This document shows, in pieces, positions 55,780-63,393 of a stretch of 64,000 nt of DNA; within the stretch, counting starts at the first letter, position 1, and each line of letters begins with the position of its first letter. The position numbers and the translations under genes were made by a program. Source of the stretch: Pseudomonadota bacterium (GTDB lineage Bacteria; Pseudomonadota; Gammaproteobacteria; Steroidobacterales; Steroidobacteraceae). Where the stretch lies: positions 17,716 through 81,715 of the forward strand of contig JAJZDW010000015.1 in the NCBI GenBank assembly GCA_021851405.1. Direction: 5' to 3'. A model generated the notes under the pieces. The model was not told where the DNA came from, did not search any database, and worked only from the letters and a program-made list of their open reading frames with translations.

Positions 55780-56179
55780 AGAGCAATTCAAAGCGGCCAA
55801 CGTGCAGGCTGCGGCGACCCTCGCGCGCGGACCCGTTGCACGGGCGGCGCGCTTCGACGCCCGTCGGGGACTTATCGTGGTCGAGCTCGAGGGCGGCTGT
55901 GAATTCGCTTTCCCCGTGGCTCTCGCCGAAGGGCTGGCTGGCGCGCCTCGTTCGAAGGTGTCGAAAATCACGCTGAGCCCAAACGGGCTCGCACTGCATT
56001 GGCCGCTGCTCGATGCCGATCTCTATGTCCCCGGGCTCATCGAAGGTGCCTTCGGTTCACGGCGCTGGATGCAGCAGATCGGCAAGCTCGGGGGACAGCG
56101 GCGCAGTGCCGCCAAAGCGAAGGCCTCGCGCGAGAATGGCAAGCGGGGCGGTCGGCCGAGGGACCAGGCGGCAGCCTGA
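55766..56179 (+). CDS. DUF2442 protein
   Basis: This 137-residue protein has the DUF2442 core ARFDARRGLIVVELEGGCEFAFPVAL, then ITLSPNGLALHWPLLDADLYVPGLIEG, and a basic Ala/Lys/Arg tail (GGQRRSAAKAKASRENGKRG). DUF4160-DUF2442 pairs behave like toxin-antitoxin-type or defence-linked modules in surveys, with DUF2442 as the DNA-binding, antitoxin-like partner; this is inference, not shown for this family member. The frame is intact although its partner is broken. ATG at 55766 lies inside the end of the DUF4160 sequence. Confidence 0.82.
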   Translation: MVITKEQFKAANVQAAATLARGPVARAARFDARRGLIVVELEGGCEFAFPVALAEGLAGAPRSKVSKITLSPNGLALHWPLLDADLYVPGLIEGAFGSRRWMQQIGKLGGQRRSAAKAKASRENGKRGGRPRDQAAA

Positions 56180-56200
56180 GAATGACCGCGGCCGCGTGAC

Positions 56201-56404
56201 TCATCGGGCACTACGGGCAAGCGTGCGGTAGACGGTCGGTCGCGAGACGGAGAAGAGCTCCGCCAAGTCGCTGATCGAGTACTTCCCCGTCCCGTGCATC
56301 TTCTTGAGCTCCTGCTGCTGCTTCACCGAGAGCTTCGGCTGCTTGCCACGCAGCTTCCCCTTGGCCCGGGCGATCGCCATCCCTTCGCGCGTGCGCAGCC
56401 GGAT
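56201..56404 (-). pseudogene. Serine recombinase C-terminal fragment (resolvase/invertase)
   Basis: About 68 residues read IRLRTREGMAIARAKGKLRG and KQPKLSVKQQQELKKM, then ISDLAELFSVSRPTVYRTLA. This is the linker helix and C-terminal HTH of a Hin/Tn3-type serine resolvase. The catalytic N-terminal domain is gone: the coding sequence stops at the helix-E arginines where an IS21-type end begins (56405). The HTH could still be read from an ATG within the IS end, but no recombinase activity is possible. Confidence 0.82.
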
Positions 56405-56858
56405 CCCTGGCGGCCACGTCAAACTCCCCCGCCCGTGGCCAGGTCAAAATCCCCCACGTGACAGCGGCGAGATGCCGGGATGATTACCCGGCGGCGGCCC
56501 GCCTGGCAACCCGCTCGGCCGCTTCCTTCAGCCGCCAGCTCTTGCCCTCGAACTTCAGCAGATTGCCTCGGTGCATCAGGCGATCGAGCAGCGGCGCGAC
56601 GACAACGACGTCCCCGAGCAGCTTCGACCAGTCCTCGATCGGCCGATTCGACGTCAAGATCGTGGAGAACTTCTCGTATCGACTCATCAACACGTCAGCG
56701 AGTTTCTCGCCCGCATTCAGCGGGAGCTCCCTCAGGAAGAGGTCATCGAGCACCATGAGCTCGGCGGCCATCATCTGGGGGCGATACTTTCTCAGCTCGC
56801 GCAGCTCGCTCGCCTCGTTGATCTCCTCGATCAGCGTGTGCGCCTCTCTATAAAACAC
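56405..56858 (-). mobile_element. IS21-family remnant: istB 3' part plus terminal region
   Basis: Codons 56484-56858 encode the C-terminal half of an IstB ATPase: FYREAHTLIEEINEASELRE, Walker B MVLDDLFLRELP, ILTSNRPIEDWSKLLGD and LLDRLMHRGNLLKFEGKSWR. The Walker A half and istA are missing. Beyond its stop, 56405-56460 carries IS21-type end sequence, seen on the minus strand as GGGGGATTTTGACCTGGCC and GGGGGAGTTTGACGTGGCC repeats. The end abuts the recombinase fragment at 56404/56405, marking the old insertion point. Confidence 0.8.
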
Positions 56859-56962
56859 CTTGTAGCCGCGCCGCCCGTCGAGTGGCTGACGAGCTCATCC
56901 TGCATTCGCTGCGCTTTCGCCATGAGGCTCCCGGTTGCGAGGCTCTTGCCCGGATACCTGCT

Positions 56963-57943
56963 CTAATAGCTGACCTTGAATGTTGGGGAATCCTCCGGCC
57001 GGCTCTTGCGCCGGTCGTAGAGGCGTGTGGTGGCGATGTTCGCGTGCCCGAGCCATTCCTGCACTTTGGCGATGTCGGCCTCGTGCTCGAGCGCATTGGT
57101 CGCGGCGGTCGCACGCAGGGCGTGCACACCGATCGCGACGCCGAGCTTGCTCGCGTAACCGCGGATCAGCTTGTAGATTCCGTCGCCGGAGAGTGTCCGG
57201 TCGAGCGCGCCCGTGCGGTTGTTGCGGGTCGGGCGAAAGAGAGCGGCTGATTTCTCGTGCGCATGGCCGGAGACCTCCAGGTAGTCGCTCAGCAGCTTCT
57301 GCGTGCCGGGGTGCAGCGGGATGTGGCGTATCTTCCCACCCTTGCCGTGCACCTTGAGGTGCGGTACGCCGCGGCGGGGATGGATGTCTTGCACGGTCAG
57401 GCGTGAGAGTTCCCCGCGCCGCAGGCCGTGGTAGAGCAGGAGGGAGAGTAAGGCGCGATCGCGCCGGCTCTTCAGGTCGTCGCCGGTTGGGAGCCTCAGG
57501 AGGTGCCGAGCCTGGGCGGCGCCAAGTGCAGGTGTTTTGCCCTCGTAACTCTGCACTTTTGGCCGCCGGATGCCTTTCACCGGATTGTGCGTCACGGCGT
57601 TCGCGTCGGAAAGGTATTCAAATAGCGAAGAAAGGGCGGCGAGTTTGCGGCGGATCGTGCCACCGGTGAGTTCGCGGCGCTCGAGATCGGTTCGCCAGGC
57701 GAGCACGTGCTCGCGGGCGACGAGCCGCAGCTCCTCGGGCGAGGCGATCCCGACGAAGGTCATGAACTCCTCGAGGTCGTTGCGGTAGGCGCGGCGGGTG
57801 TTCGGGTTGTCGAGGTTGGCGAACCACTCCGTGGCCGGTGGCACCTGGGCGAGCTGGTGGAATTCGGGGACGGTGAGCGTGCGAATCGACACCGCACTCT
57901 GCGCGGCAACGAGCGTCTGTGGTTTGCTGGGCGCCGGGCTCAT
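56963..57943 (-). CDS. Tyrosine recombinase (XerD/integrase type)
   Basis: This 326-residue phage-type integrase has a SAM-like N-terminal domain (about 45-135: [40 protein letters not shown]). The catalytic domain has Arg in [11 protein letters not shown], Lys in [13 protein letters not shown], His-x-x-Arg in [14 protein letters not shown], His in [11 protein letters not shown], and the nucleophile Tyr in TRLYDRRK. All active residues are present, so the enzyme should be functional. Its ATG overlaps the hepT stop by four bases, an uncommon partnership. Downstream lies about 100 bases with the start of an unidentified frame (MAKAQRMQDELV) cut by the istB fragment. Confidence 0.92.
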   Translation of the reverse strand: MSPAPSKPQTLVAAQSAVSIRTLTVPEFHQLAQVPPATEWFANLDNPNTRRAYRNDLEEFMTFVGIASPEELRLVAREHVLAWRTDLERRELTGGTIRRKLAALSSLFEYLSDANAVTHNPVKGIRRPKVQSYEGKTPALGAAQARHLLRLPTGDDLKSRRDRALLSLLLYHGLRRGELSRLTVQDIHPRRGVPHLKVHGKGGKIRHIPLHPGTQKLLSDYLEVSGHAHEKSAALFRPTRNNRTGALDRTLSGDGIYKLIRGYASKLGVAIGVHALRATAATNALEHEADIAKVQEWLGHANIATTRLYDRRKSRPEDSPTFKVSY

Positions 57944-58320
57944 CGCTTCGACGCCGGGGCACCCTTCGTGGCTTGCAGCAGAGTTTCGACCTGATCGAGC
58001 AATGGGGGGAGGTCCTGCTTGACCGTATCCCAGACGACGTCCCAGGCCACATCGAAGTAATCGTGGACGACTTTGTTGCGAATGCCGCGCATCTGGCTCC
58101 AGGGCAGCTCGGGATACTCGGCCACGAATTGCGGTGCTTCCTTGTGAATCCTCACCGCCGCCTCGCCGATCACCGTGAGCGTCCGCACAATGGCATCCTG
58201 GGCCTGCTCGTCCTGCTCCAGGGCCGCGAGATCCCGCAGGTTCCCGGTGTAGCGGATCGCTCGCTCGATCGCGTCGGCGATGTGCTCGAGGTAATCCTCG
58301 ACTCGCTCCGGGTGGCTCAC
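57940..58320 (-). CDS. hepT: HepT-like HEPN toxin (DUF86)
   Basis: This 126-residue helical protein of the DUF86/HEPN family has the catalytic motif R-x4-H-x-Y in [14 protein letters not shown] (Arg, His and the Tyr that MntA-type enzymes modify). HEPN toxins are RNases; in MntA-HepT systems the nucleotidyltransferase polyadenylates that tyrosine to neutralise the toxin. It starts by an ATGA overlap with mntA and ends by an ATGA overlap with the tyrosine recombinase, so the three proteins are probably made together. Assignment is strong; activity here is untested. Confidence 0.9.
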   Translation of the reverse strand: MSHPERVEDYLEHIADAIERAIRYTGNLRDLAALEQDEQAQDAIVRTLTVIGEAAVRIHKEAPQFVAEYPELPWSQMRGIRNKVVHDYFDVAWDVVWDTVKQDLPPLLDQVETLLQATKGAPASKR

Positions 58321-58607
58321 AGCGGCTGGGCCTGCTGCAACACCTGGTCCCGGAACTTGGGCGACAGGAATCCCGGCGTCAGCACGGAAACGCGCACCCC
58401 TGTCAGTTGCCGAGCCTCGTCCTCGAGACCCGCCAGGGTGAAGAGCGTCGTCCCGCGCACTGGCTCGACGAGCACATCGAGGTCGCTCTCATCGGTATCC
58501 GTCCGGGTCAACACCGAGCCGAACACGCGCGGCTGTCGGAAGCCGTAGCGGTTCAGGAGCTGCCGCAGAGCGACACGATGCAGGGTGAGCGCTTCGGAGG
58601 GTCTCAT
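58317..58607 (-). CDS. mntA: MntA-like minimal nucleotidyltransferase antitoxin
   Basis: This 96-residue protein carries the polymerase-beta-like motif GS-x10-D-x-D exactly ([19 protein letters not shown]), the active site for transferring AMP. A third acidic residue is plausible in VRVSVLTP or its surroundings but is not clear, which could lower activity. It is the antitoxin of an MntA-HepT pair. ATG at 58607 opens the operon; no ribosome site is evident, and the upstream AT-rich palindrome at 58658-58683 may be its operator. Confidence 0.88.
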   Translation of the reverse strand: MRPSEALTLHRVALRQLLNRYGFRQPRVFGSVLTRTDTDESDLDVLVEPVRGTTLFTLAGLEDEARQLTGVRVSVLTPGFLSPKFRDQVLQQAQPL

Positions 58608-58657
58608 AAAAATGGGCAGCGGTAGCGAGGCTTGCGGAGCATTCTACCACGTCAATG

Positions 58658-58683
58658 ATATTGATAAAATATGTTATCAATAT
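58658..58683. promoter_or_regulatory. AT-rich inverted repeat upstream of mntA
   Basis: ATATTGATA (58658-58666) and TATCAATAT (58675-58683) form a perfect 9-base inverted repeat with an 8-base spacer, in a conspicuous AT-rich patch about 50 bases before the mntA start. It fits an operator for autoregulation of the toxin-antitoxin operon. On the minus strand TAGAAT (58646-58641) could be the -10 box, though no good -35 is correctly spaced. Confidence 0.55.
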
Positions 58684-58709
58684 GTACGGAGTCGCTGCCA
58701 AAGTGTCTG

Positions 58710-58815
58710 TGTTTCAGAACTTACCGTTGATGGGGCGGCCGGTAACCTAATCGTGCGTCAGTTATTAGGATCCATACTTACGATTGTGCGCTTCGGTCGT
58801 GTGCGGGGCATGATC
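58710..58815 (+). repeat. Direct repeat copy B (decayed)
   Basis: Second copy of the segment at 55461-55565. It keeps the exact left block TGTTTCAGAACTTACC and right block TGCGCTTCGGTCGTGTGCGGG, but the DUF4160 start codon is changed from ATG to ATA and the promoter boxes are altered. The similarity stops at 58815, where IS21-like end sequence begins. It is read as a decayed 5' end of a second DUF4160 gene. Confidence 0.72.
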
Positions 58816-59057
58816 TGCGGAGCATGACCGGCGATTGTGACCGGCTGTTCCGGCCGAACGTGAGCGGTGATTCCGCGGGGTCGGCGCTGCGGGGGCTTAT
58901 TACTCCGATCGGTCACGTTCCGTCAACGGCAGCGTCGTTCTGGTCCGTCTCTTCGCTCCTCGTTTCACGGAAAAGCTGTAGGGGAGTCTGACCGCCCGAA
59001 GGGCGGGCAGAAGGACCTGCGCTGGCGTGTCGACGGGGAGCGACCTCGCCATCAACC
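58816..59057 (-). mobile_element. IS21-type terminal region downstream of second istB
   Basis: This 240-base noncoding stretch holds repeats of the kind found at IS21 ends: GACCGGCGATTGTGACCGG, then CCGAACGTGAGCGGTGATTCCG and CCGATCGGTCACGTTCCG. A small hairpin CCGCCC/GGGCGG lies at 58992-59006. The region begins directly after repeat copy B, suggesting the element's outer end lies near 58815. Confidence 0.5.
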
Positions 59058-59480
59058 TCAGCCCTTCGCAGTTTTCTTGCTGGCGCGCTCGCGCATCGAC
59101 TCCTTGCCCTGCAGGTGGATCTTGTGCGAGCAGTGGATCAGGCGGTCCATGATCGCATCGGCGAGGGTGGGCTCGTTCAGGTACTCATGCCAGTGCTCGA
59201 TCGGTAGCTGACTGGTCAAGATCGATGCCCGGGAGCCGACGCGATCATCGAGCAACTCGAGCAGGTCGTTGCGCTCGCGAGGGCCGATCGGACTGATCGC
59301 GAAGTCATCGATGATGACGACGCTGATCTTGGCGATGGCGGCGAGTCGCTTGCGGAACGTGCCGTCGGCGTGGCAGAGGCTGAACTCCTCGAACAGGCGC
59401 GGGGCGCGCACGTACCAGGCGGAGAGCCCGGCGCGATACGCCTGATGCGCCAAGGCGCACGCGAGATAGGCTTTGAAGTG
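59058..59480 (-). pseudogene. istB fragment (IS21 family), 5' end replaced by IS3 remnant
   Basis: The last 140 codons read as an IstB helper ATPase of a type different from the one at 56484: KAYLACALAHQAYRAGLSAW (just after the P-loop), Walker B SVVIIDDFAISPIGPRERND, LTSQLPIEHWHEYLNEPTLA, DAIMDRLIHCSHKIHL. The Walker A lysine region and everything before it are gone: at about 59480 the sequence changes to the end of an IS3 orfB. The open frame continues upstream through IS3 DNA in a wrong frame, but that part is meaningless. Confidence 0.82.
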
Positions 59481-59484
59481 GTCC

Positions 59485-60345
59485 CTACGCGGCGGACCTC
59501 TTAGACGGGGTTTGATCGACGTGTTGCATTCTGCGCACATACTCGTTCGGCGACAAGTATCCGAGTGATGAGTGGAGACGAACCGGGTTGTAGAGTCCGT
59601 GGATGTACTGTGCGAGCGCTCGGTGAGCTTCCTGCTTTGTGGCCTACGGCTGCGTCGCTTCCTCAGCCTGCAGTGTCGAGAAGAAGCTCTCCGAAACTGC
59701 ATTGTCCGAGCAATTTCCCTTGCGACTCATGCGGGCCACCATGCCGAGCGCGCCGAGCGCCTCGCGGAAATCGTCGCGGGCGTACTGACTGCCGCGGTCG
59801 GAGTGAAACAGCGTGCCGAGCGGTGGTGGATCGAGATGGCAGGCAGGCATTGCGCAGCGCATTGAGCACCCGCTCATCGGGCATACGATCCGAGAGGCTG
59901 TAGCCCGAGCCCCTGGCGGGTCTGCAGGGCAAGGATGACCGCCAGATACCGCCAGCCCTCGCGAGTAGCGACGTAGGGGATGTCGCTCGCCCGGCTCGCA
60001 CGGCTGTATCGACGCTCAAGCGCCTCTGCAGGACGTTTGGGGTGATGGAGCGCTGTGGGATGGGCGCGGTCGGTCGCGCGCGGCGCGAATCGCCCTTTGC
60101 GCACGCCTCGCAGGCCTTCCTCGCGCATCACTCGCCGTACGCGCTTGGCGTTGACGCACCAGCCCTGGGCATACAGTGCATGGGTGACATGCCGGCGGCC
60201 GTAGCGCCGCCGGCTCTCCTCGTGGACCTGCACGATCGTCTTCCGCGCCGTGCGCGCGTCTGTGCGCGATTCGGCCGCCTCGGCGGCATCGTGCCACAGC
60301 ACCGAGCGCGCAAGGCCCCCACTGCCCTCTGCGGGGCTGCCGGCC
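59485..60345 (-). mobile_element. IS3-family orfB remnant, several frameshifts
   Basis: Reading on the minus strand from about 60330, successive frames give a nearly whole IS3 integrase: IVQVHEESRRRYGRRHVTHA, VRRVMREEGLRGVRKGRF, DIPYVATREGWRYLAVILAL, then shifted SLSDRMPDERVLNALRNA, shifted again FHSDRGSQYARDDFREALGA and NAVSESFFSTLQAEEA, and finally QYIHGLYNPVRLHSSLGYLS ending TPSKRSAA with TAG at 59487. At least three frameshifts separate these, and orfA is absent. The DDE residues are visible, but no functional protein is possible. It joins the istB fragment at about 59480. Confidence 0.85.
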
Positions 60346-60429
60346 ACAGGCCCCGTCAGGGAGATCTCTGCGTGCGACACATCGCCTCGGTGCGTGTGGT
60401 CTTGCCTTCCCCGCCGCTATACTTTGCCC

Positions 60430-61506
60430 ATGGGACGAGATCCGTCGGCGGCGCTGAGCGACTCGGCGCGGGGCATCAGCTACGCGCTGCTCGCGGCCGT
60501 CCTGTTCGGCGCCAGCACGCCGTTTGCCAAAATGCTGCTGCAGGACACCCCACCGCTCACGCTGGCGGGACTGCTGTACGGCGGCAGCGGCGTCGGACTG
60601 TCCGTGTGGATCGCGCTGCGCGCGGCGGTGCGGCCCGGCCAGCGCCGCACCCACCGCTGGCGCGCCGAAGAGTGGGTGTGGCTGGGCCTGGCGATCCTGG
60701 CCGGCGGAGTCATCGCGCCGGTACTGCTCATGAGTGGTTTGCGGCAGATCCCGGCCGCAAGCGCCTCTTTGCTGCTGAACCTCGAAGCGGTATTCACCGC
60801 ACTGCTGGCGTGGTGCGTCTTTCGCGAGAATGTCGATCGGCGCGTCCTGCTCGGCATGATCGCGATCGTGCTCGGCGGGACGGTGCTCGCCTGGCCGGCA
60901 CGTCTTCAGCTGAGCGGCGGCGCGATGTGGATCGCCGCGGCATGCGCGTGCTGGGCGATCGACAATAATCTGACGCGGAAGGTCTCGAGCGGCGACCCGC
61001 TGCACATTGCGGCACTGAAGGGCCTCAGTGCCGGCGCGGTCAATCTCAGCCTCGCCGCCCACCTGGGCCTCAGTTGGCCGGCCCCGACGCTGATCAGCGG
61101 CGCCGCGATACTCGGCTTCGCCGGCTACGGCGTGAGCCTGACGTTGTTCGTACTCGCGCTGCGCAGCCTCGGCACGGCACGCACGGGCGCATACTTCGCC
61201 ACTGCGCCGTTCATCGGCGCCGTGCTCTCACTGCTTCTGTTTCGGCACATGCCGACGCCTGCGCTGCTGCTCGCCGCACTGCTGATGGGTATTGGCGTCT
61301 GGCTGCACCTGACCGAGCACCACGAACATGAGCACGCGCACCCTGGCGAGCGGCACATCCACAGTCACCGCCACGACGCGCACCATCAGCACGAGCACGA
61401 CTTCCAGTGGGATGGGCAGGAGCCGCATGATCACGAGCACGTCCATGAGCCGGTGACGCACTCACATCCGCACTATCCTGATATTCATCACCGCCACGAG
61501 CACTGA
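60430..61506 (+). CDS. EamA/DMT-family transporter with His-rich tail
   Basis: This 358-residue inner-membrane protein has ten predicted helices in two EamA repeats (first ISYALLAAVLFGASTPFAKMLL, second AMWIAAACACWAIDNNLTRK), as in drug/metabolite exporters of the RhaT/YdcZ type. After the last helix (LLLAALLMGIGVWLHLTEH) the final 62 residues contain 24 histidines with Asp/Glu, a likely metal-binding domain in the cytosol. It may export or sense a metal or metal-complexed metabolite. The ATG has no ribosome site; TATACT (60418-60423) lies six bases before it, so the transcript may be leaderless. Confidence 0.85.
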   Translation: MGRDPSAALSDSARGISYALLAAVLFGASTPFAKMLLQDTPPLTLAGLLYGGSGVGLSVWIALRAAVRPGQRRTHRWRAEEWVWLGLAILAGGVIAPVLLMSGLRQIPAASASLLLNLEAVFTALLAWCVFRENVDRRVLLGMIAIVLGGTVLAWPARLQLSGGAMWIAAACACWAIDNNLTRKVSSGDPLHIAALKGLSAGAVNLSLAAHLGLSWPAPTLISGAAILGFAGYGVSLTLFVLALRSLGTARTGAYFATAPFIGAVLSLLLFRHMPTPALLLAALLMGIGVWLHLTEHHEHEHAHPGERHIHSHRHDAHHQHEHDFQWDGQEPHDHEHVHEPVTHSHPHYPDIHHRHEH

Positions 61507-61533
61507 GCGGTGCAGCGCGGGACGCGATCAGCT

Positions 61534-62271
61534 CTAGCGGGTGCGTGCCGCGGGGCGGCGGGTGCGCTCGATGCGATACACGAACGCCGGCGGAAGATTG
61601 GTCGCGACCCAGCCGATACGCTGCGCGCGCAGGCCGAGACGCTTCAAAATAGCCCCCGGTACCGGACAGCGCGGTCCATAGGTGAACTGGTAGAAAGCGC
61701 CACCGCTGCGCAGGCGGAGGAATGAGCCGCGCAGAATACGCATGATCTCGCTCCGCGGCATCGACAGCAGCGGCAAGCCGCTCACAACCGAGCCGGCCGT
61801 TCGCCCCTCGAACGGATCGATGCGACGCAGGTCGCCCGCTCCCATCACCAGCACGCGGGCTGCGGGGAACCGGTTCTGCAGCAGCCGGGCAAAATGCGGA
61901 TGCGCCTCGACCAGGACCAGTTGGCGCTCCGGAACGCCACGATCGAGCAGTGCCCGGGTGAACACGCCCGTGCCGGCGCCGAGCTCGATCACCGGCCCGC
62001 TGGCCCCGCCGATTTCCGAAGTGATCAGACGAGCGAGCGCCCGCCCGGAGGGCGCCACCGCGCCGACGCGGCGCGGATCACACAGTCCGGCGCGCAGGAA
62101 AGTCAGCATATCCCCGGGAAGCTTCAGAGTCGGCACTCGAAACGCCCGTCCGGCACGGGTGCGGGGGGCTGGATCACGTGCGCGCCGCGGCGCCGTAGAA
62201 TGCATACGCGCGAAATCCATTGCCTGCTCCGGATCAGTGTCGGTCGTGCGCGACGCAGCCGCGCCGCTCAC
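61534..62271 (-). CDS. PmtA-like SAM-dependent methyltransferase
   Basis: This 245-residue protein resembles phospholipid N-methyltransferases and related rRNA-dimethylase-like enzymes: FLRAGLCDPRRVGAVAPSGRALARL, SAM motif I VIELGAGTGVFTRALLDRG, VLVEAHPHFARLLQNRFP, and the segment GSVVSGLPLLSMPRSEIMRI. PmtA methylates phosphatidylethanolamine toward phosphatidylcholine. The first 45 or so residues are disordered, and internal ATGs near residues 18 and 23 may be the real start. It lies 67 bases after the PAP2 phosphatase on the same strand; together they suggest phospholipid remodelling. Confidence 0.75.
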   Translation of the reverse strand: MSGAAASRTTDTDPEQAMDFARMHSTAPRRARDPAPRTRAGRAFRVPTLKLPGDMLTFLRAGLCDPRRVGAVAPSGRALARLITSEIGGASGPVIELGAGTGVFTRALLDRGVPERQLVLVEAHPHFARLLQNRFPAARVLVMGAGDLRRIDPFEGRTAGSVVSGLPLLSMPRSEIMRILRGSFLRLRSGGAFYQFTYGPRCPVPGAILKRLGLRAQRIGWVATNLPPAFVYRIERTRRPAARTR

Positions 62272-62338
62272 CGTGCCATCCTGGTTGGACTGTAGCCAAG
62301 CTGGACAGTTCGATCAACCCTTGGATCACCCTCGCGCC

Positions 62339-62971
62339 TCACCGGACGGCGCTCGGCAGCTGCTTGTGCACCGCCCAGCCCTGCCCGGCCAGCAGCCCCG
62401 CGGAGATCCCGAGGAACGTCCCACCGATGATGTCGCTGACGAAGTGCCAATCGCCGACCACCAGCAGCACCGCGGCCAGGGTGAGTAGCGCCGCGAGCGG
62501 CCAGCGGCTCACGCGGTAGACGCGCATGAAAACTCCGGCCAACGAGCCGGCGAGGACCATGTGGCCGGAGGGAAAGCTGCTCATCGCGGAGCCCTTCCAC
62601 CAGTGAAATGCATGGTGCGCGCCGTGCATCACCGCAGACGGGTTTGGAACCCCGAACAGCGGCTTCAGCACATGGCTGTTGACCGCGTAGGCGCAGATGG
62701 ACGTCAGGCACGCCACCGCGACGGTTTCGGGGAGCAGTGACAGATGGCCGCGCACCAGGCGCGCCAGCACCAGAATCACGCTGATGGCCGCTTCGATCGC
62801 GAGGATCACCGGCGCACCGAGTGGCTTGTTGAGCGGATGCAGGAAGCGACCGAAGAGCCAGAAATACCGCGCCGTCGGCACATCAATGGTCCCAAACGAC
62901 AGCAGCGCGAGCGCAGCGCAGATCAGCATCACCAGCAGCCAGATTTCAATCACGACGAAGAAACGTTTCAC
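62339..62971 (-). CDS. PAP2-family membrane phosphatase
   Basis: This 210-residue protein starts at GTG 62971, chosen because GGAGGT (62986-62981, minus strand) lies nine bases upstream. Five or six helices carry the type 2 phosphatidic acid phosphatase motifs: a K-P segment HVLKPLFGVPNP, the P-S-G-H in SSFPSGHMVLAG, and GDWHFVSDIIGG with the catalytic His and Asp. The first motif is a weak match to K-x6-R-P. It probably dephosphorylates a lipid phosphate at the periplasmic face of the inner membrane. An open frame continues upstream but is not native. Confidence 0.85.
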   Translation of the reverse strand: MKRFFVVIEIWLLVMLICAALALLSFGTIDVPTARYFWLFGRFLHPLNKPLGAPVILAIEAAISVILVLARLVRGHLSLLPETVAVACLTSICAYAVNSHVLKPLFGVPNPSAVMHGAHHAFHWWKGSAMSSFPSGHMVLAGSLAGVFMRVYRVSRWPLAALLTLAAVLLVVGDWHFVSDIIGGTFLGISAGLLAGQGWAVHKQLPSAVR

Positions 62972-63393
62972 GTAGTCGATACCTCCGGCGCGACGGTAGC
63001 ACCTCAAGCGTTGCGCTGCGAGCGCAGCGTGGGGTGCGCCATGCGAACGGGCACGGCGTCTGCGCCGCGGCAGTCCGTCGGCGTGCAAAAATCGCGTGCC
63101 GTTCAGCATCGCGGCGGGCCCACACGGGCATCGGTACTGAGCGGCGATCAAGGGTGGAGCGCGTGCGCACTCGGCTAGTGCAGGGGCATCAGGATGCGTG
63201 CGAGCGTCGCCGCCGCGGGCGCGGCATGAGGCGACTGCGGCGGGTCGCGCTTGCGGGCGCAGAGGCTGCGCGGCGAAATCATCGTCTGCCGCTGCAGACG
63301 GTTGGACATCGGAACTCGACCCACTCCTCGCTGCCGCCAGCCGCTGCGCGCTGGCGCGCCGGGCGCTCGACGGTATCGCGTGGCGGCGCACGG
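62972..63393. other. Region without recognisable gene
   Basis: Between the PAP2 start and the chemotaxis-receptor relic no frame gives a believable protein. The first part should hold the PAP2 promoter and its GGAGGT ribosome site. Nearer 63393 the open frame of the receptor relic continues, but with no receptor similarity, as expected for eroded DNA. Confidence 0.5.

Noticed and set aside
56859..56962. G-K-S stretch after the recombinase read as the Walker A of the istB fragment
   Set aside because: The frame is wrong and the distance to the next IstB motif too long; it is more likely the start of an unrelated truncated gene (MAKAQRMQDELV).
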